Notes under the pieces: model-generated | Database searches by the model: none | What the model was told of the DNA's origin: nothing | What the model saw: only the letters and a program-made list of their open reading frames with translations | Shown: positions 1 through 4,554 of the stretch, piece by piece | Numbering within the stretch: the stretch's first letter is position 1 | Layout: every line of letters starts with the position of its first letter | Program-made: the position numbers and the translations under genes | NCBI GenBank assembly: GCA_003483675.1 | Contig: DMYK01000557.1 | Coordinates: 1-5,681 of the forward strand | Direction of reading: 5' to 3' | Source: Microcoleaceae cyanobacterium UBA11344 | GTDB lineage: Bacteria > Cyanobacteriota > Cyanobacteriia > Cyanobacteriales > Microcoleaceae | DNA length: 5,681 bases

Positions 1-756
1 ATTCAAGCGCTGGGGCGAGAGAAGTTCTGCGGTTTGAGATTGGGCGGTTGCAGAGGTTTGAACTGTTGGCAATTCGAGCACTGCGGTGTTGCCGTTACCG
101 TTATTGCTGGAGTTGAAAGATGGTTCGCTAAAAGCTAATCCGCTGTCGGCGACGGTTTCTAAGCTTTGAGGTTCGGGGTTTTGAGGGCGTTGGAGGCGGT
201 AGTTGCCGTTGCGGGTGCTGCTGGTACCGAAGGAACTGCCGGTGAGTTCGATGTTTTGGCCGCGGGTAACGATCAGGAAGGCGATCGCCAGTAATGCTCC
301 TACCATTAAAGTTGCGTAACTGAGCATCATAACGCTGACGTGCATCATCAGCCAGTTTGATTTGAGGGCGGGTACTAGGGGTTCTGATAACTGCATGGTT
401 GCGGGCAGTGTCAGGGCGGCAAAGGCGGAAATTGCCATTGCTACGGGGGATGTCGCTACTCCCACTAAGCGCGATCGGCTCATGTTTTCAGCGACTAGGT
501 GGATAGCTGTAATTCCCCAAGTCAGGAAAAATAGGGATTCGTAAAGATTGCTGAGAGGGAAGTAGCCGGCTTCTATCCAGCGGGAACCGAGTAAAGCGGC
601 GATCGACAGATTGGCGATCGCCATTCCTGCGGTTCCCAAGGCTGACAAATAGGGAATGGCGGGAAAAGCTGCACCAGCCCAGTAAATCAGCATTGTTGAG
701 AAGAGGATGGCAAAAGAGATGTTGTCCAGCCAATTCTGGAGTACAACCAGATCCAT
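1..756 (-). CDS. ccsA: Cytochrome c biogenesis protein CcsA (called CcsB in some annotation schemes), 3' end missing
   Basis: This is the N-terminal 252 residues of the system II cytochrome c assembly protein. With its partner Ccs1/ResB it delivers heme across the membrane and attaches it to apocytochromes on the lumenal or periplasmic side. The start [19 protein letters not shown], the motif [17 protein letters not shown] (residues 64-80) and the segment [16 protein letters not shown] (135-150, with conserved His139) are typical of the family. I see about five hydrophobic segments, near residues 13-30, 38-57, 68-88, 98-120 and 135-163. They are followed by a Ser/Asn/Gln-rich, low-complexity hydrophilic stretch from about 166 to 252. 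The tryptophan-rich WWD heme-binding domain and the later membrane segments would lie beyond position 1 and are not visible. The frame is open to the window edge. The ATG at 756 is chosen because a strong Shine-Dalgarno sequence precedes it. Identity is firm; the symbol depends on naming custom. Confidence 0.93.
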   Translation of the reverse strand, partial: MDLVVLQNWLDNISFAILFSTMLIYWAGAAFPAIPYLSALGTAGMAIANLSIAALLGSRWIEAGYFPLSNLYESLFFLTWGITAIHLVAENMSRSRLVGVATSPVAMAISAFAALTLPATMQLSEPLVPALKSNWLMMHVSVMMLSYATLMVGALLAIAFLIVTRGQNIELTGSSFGTSSTRNGNYRLQRPQNPEPQSLETVADSGLAFSEPSFNSSNNGNGNTAVLELPTVQTSATAQSQTAELLSPQRLN

Positions 757-762
757 AAAAAA

Positions 763-769
763 TCCTCCC
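763..769 (-). promoter_or_regulatory. Strong ribosome binding site of ccsA
   Basis: Read on the minus strand the sequence is GGGAGGA, six bases before the ATG at 756. It is the clearest Shine-Dalgarno sequence in the window and fixes the ccsA start. The other three genes lack a comparable one. Confidence 0.8.
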
Positions 770-783
770 GTAAAGTTTTTACT

Positions 784-798
784 TAGTTATGCTAACTA
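784..798. promoter_or_regulatory. Perfect dyad TAGTTA-TGC-TAACTA upstream of ccsA
   Basis: Two 6-bp arms separated by 3 bases lie about 28 bases before the ccsA start codon, just upstream of its ribosome binding site. This could be an operator or a small leader hairpin. No convincing -35/-10 pair was recognised around it, so the role is unknown and chance is possible. Confidence 0.3.
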
Positions 799-926
799 GA
801 TCGATCGTACTGGGATTCGGGAGTTTTGGGTTTGGGATTTTGAATTTTTGCAGCAATTCTGGCTTGTTGACAATAGAGGTGGGGAGCTTGAGGCTAGCAC
901 ATGAGTTAAATTGCGATTAATTGCCA

Positions 927-954
927 GAAGATGGACTCGGTAAAGATGGACTCG
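927..954. repeat. 15-bp tandem repeat, left cluster
   Basis: The unit ACTCGGTAAAGATGG occurs once in full (935-949), preceded by a partial unit (GAAGATGG, 927-934) and followed by the first five bases of the next (950-954). The same unit recurs at 1299-1343 on the other side of the IS-like element. A 20-bp stretch (935-954 and 1299-1318) is identical in the two clusters. Confidence 0.85.
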
Positions 955-964
955 TTGACATACT

Positions 965-985
965 CCCCGTCGTAAACGAGCGGGG
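965..985 (-). repeat. Subterminal hairpin of the IS-like element, putative right end
   Basis: This 9-bp stem has an AA loop and one bulged G. TTGACA occurs on both sides (955-960 and 990-995). If the element is of the TnpB type, this hairpin would form the 3' end of an omega-type RNA transcribed on the minus strand. Confidence 0.65.
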
Positions 986-1236
986 ATTCTTGACACTTCA
1001 TCGGATGATGCAACGCCCGGTTGTCTTACTCTTCCGACCTGCCCGTTTAGAGTCGTGGCAATGCCCTATCCCGACTATATGTATCGTTTTGTTTTAACTA
1101 ACAATACTTTTGTTTTGCTTCCAGGTTGGATTATAACCATTGCCCTTCAGTCTTTCCCTATTTCTTGAGCAGTCCCGGTTTCAACTCTGATGAGTATATA
1201 TCGCTGCACTATACGGCGGGGATTTCAACCACCTAC

Positions 1237-1242
1237 ATTCTA
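1237..1242 (-). promoter_or_regulatory. Extended -10 box inside the IS-like element
   Basis: Minus-strand sequence TGCTAGAAT is a TGn-extended -10 with TAGAAT at 1242-1237. No consensus -35 lies at the right distance. It probably drove the lost transposase gene, and transcripts from it would now head toward ccsA. Confidence 0.4.
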
Positions 1243-1248
1243 GCACAA

Positions 1249-1271
1249 AGCCGTCCTGGAAGGACGGGGCT
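1249..1271 (-). repeat. Subterminal hairpin of the IS-like element, putative left end; possible terminator for the DUF3352 gene
   Basis: The GC-rich stem is AG-CC-GTCCT against AGGAC-GG-CT with loop GGA and a GG bulge. On the minus strand it begins only six bases after the DUF3352 stop codon and is followed by TTTGTG. It could therefore act as a weak intrinsic terminator, although the T-run is short. Confidence 0.55.
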
Positions 1272-1277
1272 TCAAAC

Positions 1278-3008
1278 TCAATTTCTTGGTGAAGCAGAAC
1301 TCGGTAAAGATGGACTCGGCAAAGATGGACTCGGCGAAGGAGTCGATCGATCGGATTTTTTGAGGTTGACAAAAGCGTCGTAGCGGGTGGTACGATCGCC
1401 AATTACCGAAGCTGTAACGCCGATCGAGCGCATGGCATCTATCCAGATTTTTTGACTGGGGGGAAATTCCGGCAAAGCTAAGTTTTTCGGGTTGAATGCA
1501 GTCTCTGTGTCGATGAAGAAATTGCCGTTGTGGGGCTTAAGTTGCGATCGCACAGTTGTTTGGAACAATTCGCTGCTTAAAAGCGGACTTTTCGGTGCCG
1601 GAACGATCGCATCTAATACAGGTGCTCCTACTGTTAAAAACGCTACATCTTTCATCCAGCCACGAGTAACTGTGATTCCTCCAAAGCGCGATGTCCATTT
1701 AATCGCGGGTTGGCCGCCGGCTTGAATTTCCTCGACTCTAAACCCTTTAGTTTTCATGATGTCATCAAGCTGTTTGAGGGATTTATCAGCAGCGCGGCGG
1801 TTGTTTGTTTCTACCATAAACACAAATCCAGCAGCAAATTTGTCTTTGGGATTCGGCGCGGGGGCTGGTATTAAAGATAAAGAAAATTCCCCAGCCATCC
1901 AGTTGATTAAGTCTTTGTCTAAATCCATGCCTGTGGTGGATTTTAGGGCTGTTCGCAAAACTTGGGGATCGATCGGGGTGATCGGGTTAGCATCAGCTCC
2001 TAATAAGTAATCTTGCCACAAACGCTGCAAGTTGCCACCGGATACCATCATTATTGTGTTATTTGGCAGACGGTTAGCCATTTTTTCAGCGTTGTTTTCT
2101 ACTGCTATTTTTTTCTTGCTGTCGGGTTTCAGCCAAGAGATTGATTTGAATCCAATTCCATCGGTATCCAGCGTAACTGTGGTGGCAAATCCCTGATTTT
2201 GTTGCAATTTTTCGAGGTTTTCCGGCGAAAATGCGCGGGCTGAGTTGACGGCGGCAAAGGCTGCTGCTACGGGGATGTTGACATAGATTTGACCGAAGGC
2301 ACCTGGACTTTTTACTTGTTCTAGGGCGTCTCCATAACCGGGGGTTTTTGCTAGGGAAGGTTCGCCTTTGTAGGTATCAATTATTCTGTCGGTGGCGGTG
2401 GGATCTGTGGTGATTGCTAGATAGTTGGTACCGAGTACGGCGACTGAGAAGTTGCGATCGGGTATGCCTTGAGTTTCAGTGACTTGCACCCCTTTGTAAT
2501 TGCGCTCAACCATTTTTCCTTGGTTGAGGGGTCTGGGTTTTGCTAATAATTCTTTGGCTCTAATCGGGTTGGCAATTGGCAGAATAATTGCTACTGACTG
2601 TTGGATTGGGGGACGAGGGGGCGCGTTGGGTGAGGATGGGGGGACTGGAATTGCTAATTTGTTTCGCAGAAAGGCAACCATGATCGTGTTTCCCACCCAC
2701 GGTTGGATGTCTTGTTGGTAGCCGTAGCCGTTGGTTGCCAGGAGTCGATCGCGCACTTCTGCTAAAAATTTTTCAAAGGAGGCTTTTGACTCCGGGGTAC
2801 CAAACTCTCGCAGTCTTTTCCACTCCGACTCCTGGGTGCTGATGGAGATGGCCATCATGGTATCTTGGGGAACAACCGTTGCGCCGGCTGGCAAATCTTT
2901 GCCGGGCCCACGGGAGATGACGATCAAGTAGGTGATGAAGCCTAAACCGATCAGCAGTGTGGCTGCTCCGATCGTAAACAGCAGGGAAGATTTATCTTTC
3001 TTAAACAT
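1278..3008 (-). CDS. DUF3352 domain-containing membrane-anchored protein
   Basis: This 576-residue protein belongs to the cyanobacterial DUF3352 family, whose function is not known. It opens with a short basic stretch (MFKKDK) and one hydrophobic segment at about residues 9-32, a signal anchor. The bulk, from about residue 40 to 550, should therefore lie outside the cytoplasm. That part begins with the family-like LPAGATVVPQDTMMAISIS and has no cysteine pairs or catalytic motif that I can identify. Family membership is recognised from overall resemblance, not from a search. The last 22 residues (555-576) are a Pro/Ser-rich tail, STPSPSPSLPSPSLPSS and a few more, encoded by 15-bp DNA repeats and probably not part of the ancestral fold. 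The stop codon (1280-1278) abuts the IS-like element. The ATG at 3008 is the first start before the signal anchor; no good Shine-Dalgarno sequence precedes it. Confidence 0.88.
   Translation of the reverse strand: MFKKDKSSLLFTIGAATLLIGLGFITYLIVISRGPGKDLPAGATVVPQDTMMAISISTQESEWKRLREFGTPESKASFEKFLAEVRDRLLATNGYGYQQDIQPWVGNTIMVAFLRNKLAIPVPPSSPNAPPRPPIQQSVAIILPIANPIRAKELLAKPRPLNQGKMVERNYKGVQVTETQGIPDRNFSVAVLGTNYLAITTDPTATDRIIDTYKGEPSLAKTPGYGDALEQVKSPGAFGQIYVNIPVAAAFAAVNSARAFSPENLEKLQQNQGFATTVTLDTDGIGFKSISWLKPDSKKKIAVENNAEKMANRLPNNTIMMVSGGNLQRLWQDYLLGADANPITPIDPQVLRTALKSTTGMDLDKDLINWMAGEFSLSLIPAPAPNPKDKFAAGFVFMVETNNRRAADKSLKQLDDIMKTKGFRVEEIQAGGQPAIKWTSRFGGITVTRGWMKDVAFLTVGAPVLDAIVPAPKSPLLSSELFQTTVRSQLKPHNGNFFIDTETAFNPKNLALPEFPPSQKIWIDAMRSIGVTASVIGDRTTRYDAFVNLKKSDRSTPSPSPSLPSPSLPSSASPRN
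1299..1343. repeat. 15-bp tandem repeat, right cluster, coding for the DUF3352 tail
   Basis: Three consecutive units: ACTCGGTAAAGATGG (1299-1313), ACTCGGCAAAGATGG (1314-1328) and the diverged ACTCGGCGAAGGAGT (1329-1343). Because the unit is five codons long, the minus frame stays open and encodes PSPSL-type pentapeptides at the C-terminus of the DUF3352 protein. Confidence 0.88.
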
Positions 3009-3023
3009 TATTCGTCAGGTTAG

Positions 3024-3048
3024 GTTGCTCGCAACATCATAAATTATA
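3024..3048 (-). promoter_or_regulatory. Putative promoter -10 and leader palindrome of the DUF3352 gene
   Basis: A perfect TATAAT is read on the minus strand at 3048-3043, 34 bases before the start codon. It is followed by the palindrome GTTGC-GA-GCAAC (3035-3024), near the expected transcription start. The -35 position falls inside the GGGCATT heptamer array and shows no consensus hexamer, so the promoter may need an activator or be chance in an AT-rich patch. The palindrome may be an operator. Confidence 0.4.
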
Positions 3049-3057
3049 TTCGGCATA

Positions 3058-3099
3058 GGGCATTGGGCATTGGGCATTGGGCCTAGGGCATTGGGCATT
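3058..3099. repeat. Heptamer array A, (GGGCATT)6
   Basis: Six consecutive 7-bp units, five of them GGGCATT and one GGGCCTA (3079-3085). This matches the short tandemly repeated repetitive (STRR) heptamers known from filamentous cyanobacteria. It shares two bases with the next array. Confidence 0.93.
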
Positions 3100-3131
3100 T
3101 GTAATTTGTAATTTGTAATTTGTTATTTGAT
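3097..3131. repeat. Heptamer array B, (ATTTGTA)3 plus two variants
   Basis: Three ATTTGTA units (3097-3117) are followed by ATTTGTT (3118-3124) and ATTTGAT (3125-3131). The array is AT-rich and lies between the two inverted GC-richer arrays. After it comes a non-heptameric duplication of CCACTAAC (3142-3149 and 3156-3163). Confidence 0.88.
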
Positions 3132-3164
3132 ATTAGAAAAACCACTAACAAGTAACCACTAACT

Positions 3165-3206
3165 ATGCCCCATGCCCCATGCCCTATTCCCCATTCCCCA
3201 TTCCCT
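3165..3206. repeat. Heptamer array C, ATGCCCC/ATTCCCC, inverted relative to array A
   Basis: Six units: ATGCCCC twice, ATGCCCT, ATTCCCC twice, ATTCCCT. The change from ATGCCCC to ATTCCCC half-way suggests one variant replaced another by unit duplication. The array lies immediately downstream of the stop codon of the 362-aa gene. Its ATGCCC core is complementary to GGGCAT in array A, so a minus-strand transcript could fold arrays A and C into a long imperfect hairpin. Confidence 0.92.
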
Positions 3207-3210
3207 TATT

Positions 3211-4299
3211 TTAGTTTCTCGCCTTAAAGTCTTTAAAGATAGTTTGAAATGAGTACATCAATCGATTCACATCGTTTGTGGAGCTAGGAAATATCTTGAG
3301 TTCCCATTTTTTCCGGGCCATTGTCAGGAGTTTTGCGACGGGTTCTGAGTAACTGTTGGAAATGAAATAGCTGCCGCCTTCGTAGCGAATGTCTGACGAT
3401 AATCCGATAAAAGCACCGGCCATTTCTAGTTTAAGTTCCGAGGTACTGTGCTGAGATTTTACTGCTAAAATGACTTGCGAGTGCCGGGGTTCCCGGTTGA
3501 GCAAACGGCACATATTCGCTTCTTTTTGGTACAAAATTAAGATGTTGCAGTTATGTAGAACTCCGGCTCTACCTTGGACTTTCACTCCGAGATGAACTTC
3601 GAGGGGTGGTTTGTCGGCAAATTCCACTACCGCGTAAGTATATGGATGTGCAGTACCGTGAATTTTTCCCGCTGTTTTTCTAAATGTTAAATATTTCGGT
3701 GTTTCGTCTAAAATATTGTTATAATATATGGTTCCTCCTTCATTGGCAATTGCTTTTAAAAGTATAGTGAACAGGTAAACATCAAAGATGTTTGCTTGTT
3801 CGGTAACTCCGTTGAAATCGGGATTGATCGAGCTACTTAGTTTACTTTTAATGTCGGAATTGGTGAGGTAGTTGCGAGGCTCTGATGGCAGTTTTTCGAG
3901 CAAGTCTTTGAGGGCGATCGCCTGTTTGTTGCGTGGGGCTGTAAGATGAGAGGCAAAATCGGTTGTTCTGGCTCCTTCAGCACCTGATGAGGCAAATGTA
4001 ATTTTTGTGCCGAGGGGAGAGGTTTCTGATTCTACTTTTAAGAAATAAGCAATTTCGTCTGCCATTTCGGAAGTATTGACCGTCGCTTGCTCGACAGAAT
4101 CAATTAACAGCAAAAGTTGTTCTTTTGCGGTATAATCTTCTATCTTAAGCAGGGGTGTTTTTCTTTTGGGCGATCGCTCTTCAATCGTTTGGCCAATCTC
4201 TACGGTATCGGCCACTTGTTGAGCTACCCAACCCAAATTAAATTCATTCAGAATTGCGGCCAGTTCTTGATAGACTCTGGCATACTCTATCTCGTCCAT
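3211..4299 (-). CDS. Hypothetical protein, C-terminal half resembling a degenerate PD-(D/E)XK nuclease fold
   Basis: I do not recognise this protein as a named family. It is probably a soluble cytoplasmic protein of 362 residues with no signal peptide and no clear membrane segment. Residues 1-90 look helical and rich in Glu. Residues 90-160 look polar and flexible. From about 215 onward there is an alternating strand pattern: YAVVEF, then LEVHLGVKVQG, LHNCNILILY and VILAVKSQ, followed by helix LEMAGAFIGL. This order resembles the core of restriction-endonuclease-like folds, where an acidic residue precedes one strand and E/D-x-K sits in the next. Here the matching positions read Asn (HNCN) and A-V-K, so catalysis seems unlikely if the comparison holds. 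The ATG at 4299 is preferred over a GTG at 4320 (seven residues longer), because the promoter's expected start of transcription is near 4321. It is transcribed divergently from dapL and no partner gene adjoins it. Gene existence is firm; the fold idea is tentative. Confidence 0.82.
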   Translation of the reverse strand: MDEIEYARVYQELAAILNEFNLGWVAQQVADTVEIGQTIEERSPKRKTPLLKIEDYTAKEQLLLLIDSVEQATVNTSEMADEIAYFLKVESETSPLGTKITFASSGAEGARTTDFASHLTAPRNKQAIALKDLLEKLPSEPRNYLTNSDIKSKLSSSINPDFNGVTEQANIFDVYLFTILLKAIANEGGTIYYNNILDETPKYLTFRKTAGKIHGTAHPYTYAVVEFADKPPLEVHLGVKVQGRAGVLHNCNILILYQKEANMCRLLNREPRHSQVILAVKSQHSTSELKLEMAGAFIGLSSDIRYEGGSYFISNSYSEPVAKLLTMARKKWELKIFPSSTNDVNRLMYSFQTIFKDFKARN

Positions 4300-4327
4300 A
4301 ATTGTTTCTGCGCTGCACACTATTCTA

Positions 4328-4358
4328 ATTATACAAGCTGATTTGATTTTTTTGTCAA
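4328..4358 (-). promoter_or_regulatory. Consensus-like promoter of the 362-aa gene
   Basis: Minus-strand TTGACA (4358-4353) and TATAAT (4333-4328) both match the sigma-70 consensus exactly. Their 19-base spacer is two longer than optimal and begins with an A-tract. Transcription would begin near 4321, leaving a leader of about 20 bases before the ATG at 4299 and essentially none before the GTG at 4320. Confidence 0.7.
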
Positions 4359-4363
4359 TGGCC

Positions 4364-4382
4364 TGAAGAATTGAAGAATTGA
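4364..4382. repeat. 8-bp direct repeat TGAAGAAT
   Basis: Two adjacent copies (4364-4371, 4372-4379) are followed by TGA. The repeat abuts the TTGAC that precedes the orphan hairpin. Confidence 0.7.
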
Positions 4383-4412
4383 CCCCACGGATAAATCCGG
4401 GGGCTTGTACCC
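4379..4412 (-). mobile_element. Orphan IS200/IS605-like end
   Basis: TTGAC (4379-4383) runs into a bulged hairpin CCCC-A-CGGAT-AA-ATCCG-GGGG (4383-4403), then CTTGTACCC. The AA loop, single bulged base and adjacent TTGAC match the design of the hairpin at 965-985. Read on the minus strand it ends in GTCAA, like that element. No second end or transposase is present nearby, so this looks like a solitary relic of an IS end. It might instead be an unrelated palindromic repeat. Confidence 0.5.
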
Positions 4413-4413
4413 T

Positions 4414-4434
4414 GGCTGCTGTCGGTTAGCAGCC
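4414..4434. repeat. Perfect 7-bp stem hairpin GGCTGCT/AGCAGCC
   Basis: The arms at 4414-4420 and 4428-4434 enclose a 7-base loop. There is no T-run on either side, so it is not a standard terminator. It sits between the orphan IS-like hairpin and the AACAGCC array. Its right arm overlaps the AGCC phase of that array, so it may have seeded or come from the repeat. Confidence 0.75.
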
Positions 4435-4504
4435 AACAGTCAACAGCCAACAGCCAACAGCCAACAGTTAACAGCCAACAGCCAACAGCCAACAGTTAAC
4501 AGCC
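4435..4504. repeat. Heptamer array D, (AACAGCC)10 with variants
   Basis: Ten consecutive 7-bp units: AACAGTC, three AACAGCC, AACAGTT, three AACAGCC, AACAGTT, AACAGCC, then a diverged AACTACC. The regular AACAGTT gives a 28-bp higher-order period, which means blocks of four units were duplicated together. The array occupies the upstream region of dapL. Confidence 0.95.
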
Positions 4505-4554
4505 AACTACCAATTAGCAGTAAGCTATTTTACGACTCTCAAGCGATCGCAAAA

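Larger units (their letters stand above)
955..1276 (-). mobile_element. IS200/IS605-type non-autonomous element or deletion remnant
   Basis: Two bulged hairpins bound about 320 bp, the arrangement used by IS200/IS605 elements, which have subterminal hairpins instead of terminal inverted repeats. The left one (965-985) is CCCCG-TCGT-AA-ACGA-G-CGGGG with one unpaired G. The right one (1249-1271) is AGCC-GTCCT-GGA-AGGAC-GGGGCT with an internal GG bulge. No complete tnpA or tnpB fits inside. On the minus strand one frame is open from 1065 through the left hairpin and includes SRIPARLRRGVCQ, which looks like the tail of a cyanobacterial TnpB read through its right end; this is from memory and unverified. 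Minus orientation is also favoured by an outward promoter-like box in the right hairpin region. In that reading the element ends in GTCAA at 955 and its target would be TTGAG (1277-1281). A plus reading, with target TTGAC (955-959) and end TTCAA (1271-1275), is possible, so boundaries are uncertain by a few bases. Confidence 0.7.
757..1277. other. 521-bp gene-free stretch between DUF3352 gene and ccsA
   Basis: From the ccsA start outward this holds a ribosome binding site, a dyad, a T/G-rich low-complexity stretch (about 810-850), a 15-bp repeat cluster (927-954) and an IS200/IS605-like element (about 955-1276). The part at 850-926 shows nothing I can name. The short open frames here carry no recognisable protein, apart from a possible transposase tail inside the element. 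Confidence 0.7.

Noticed and set aside
867..895. TTGACA at 867-872 as a plus-strand -35 box
   Set aside because: No acceptable -10 box follows at 16-19 bases and no plus-strand gene lies downstream.
796..996. Minus-strand 66-codon open frame
   Set aside because: It begins with a possible TnpB tail inside the IS-like element and then runs into unrelated flank. It is a read-through of an element end, not a gene.
1126..1383. Plus-strand open frame with a repeated DGLGK peptide
   Set aside because: The repeat peptide is the antisense reading of the 15-bp repeats at the DUF3352 gene end, and the rest runs through the IS-like element. No ribosome site or recognisable domain.
1181..1402. Minus-strand 73-codon open frame overlapping the DUF3352 3' end
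   Set aside because: It crosses the repeat cluster and the element end in another frame, with no family resemblance.
3165..3210. Intrinsic terminator for the 362-aa gene within array C
   Set aside because: No compact GC stem followed by a T-run exists on the minus strand; only long-range pairing with array A is possible.
4117..4341. Plus-strand 74-codon open frame
   Set aside because: It is antisense to the start of the 362-aa gene and its promoter, with no coding signal of its own.
4435..4504. Possible CRISPR array
   Set aside because: The units are contiguous 7-bp repeats with no unique spacers and no cas gene is near. It is a tandem repeat.
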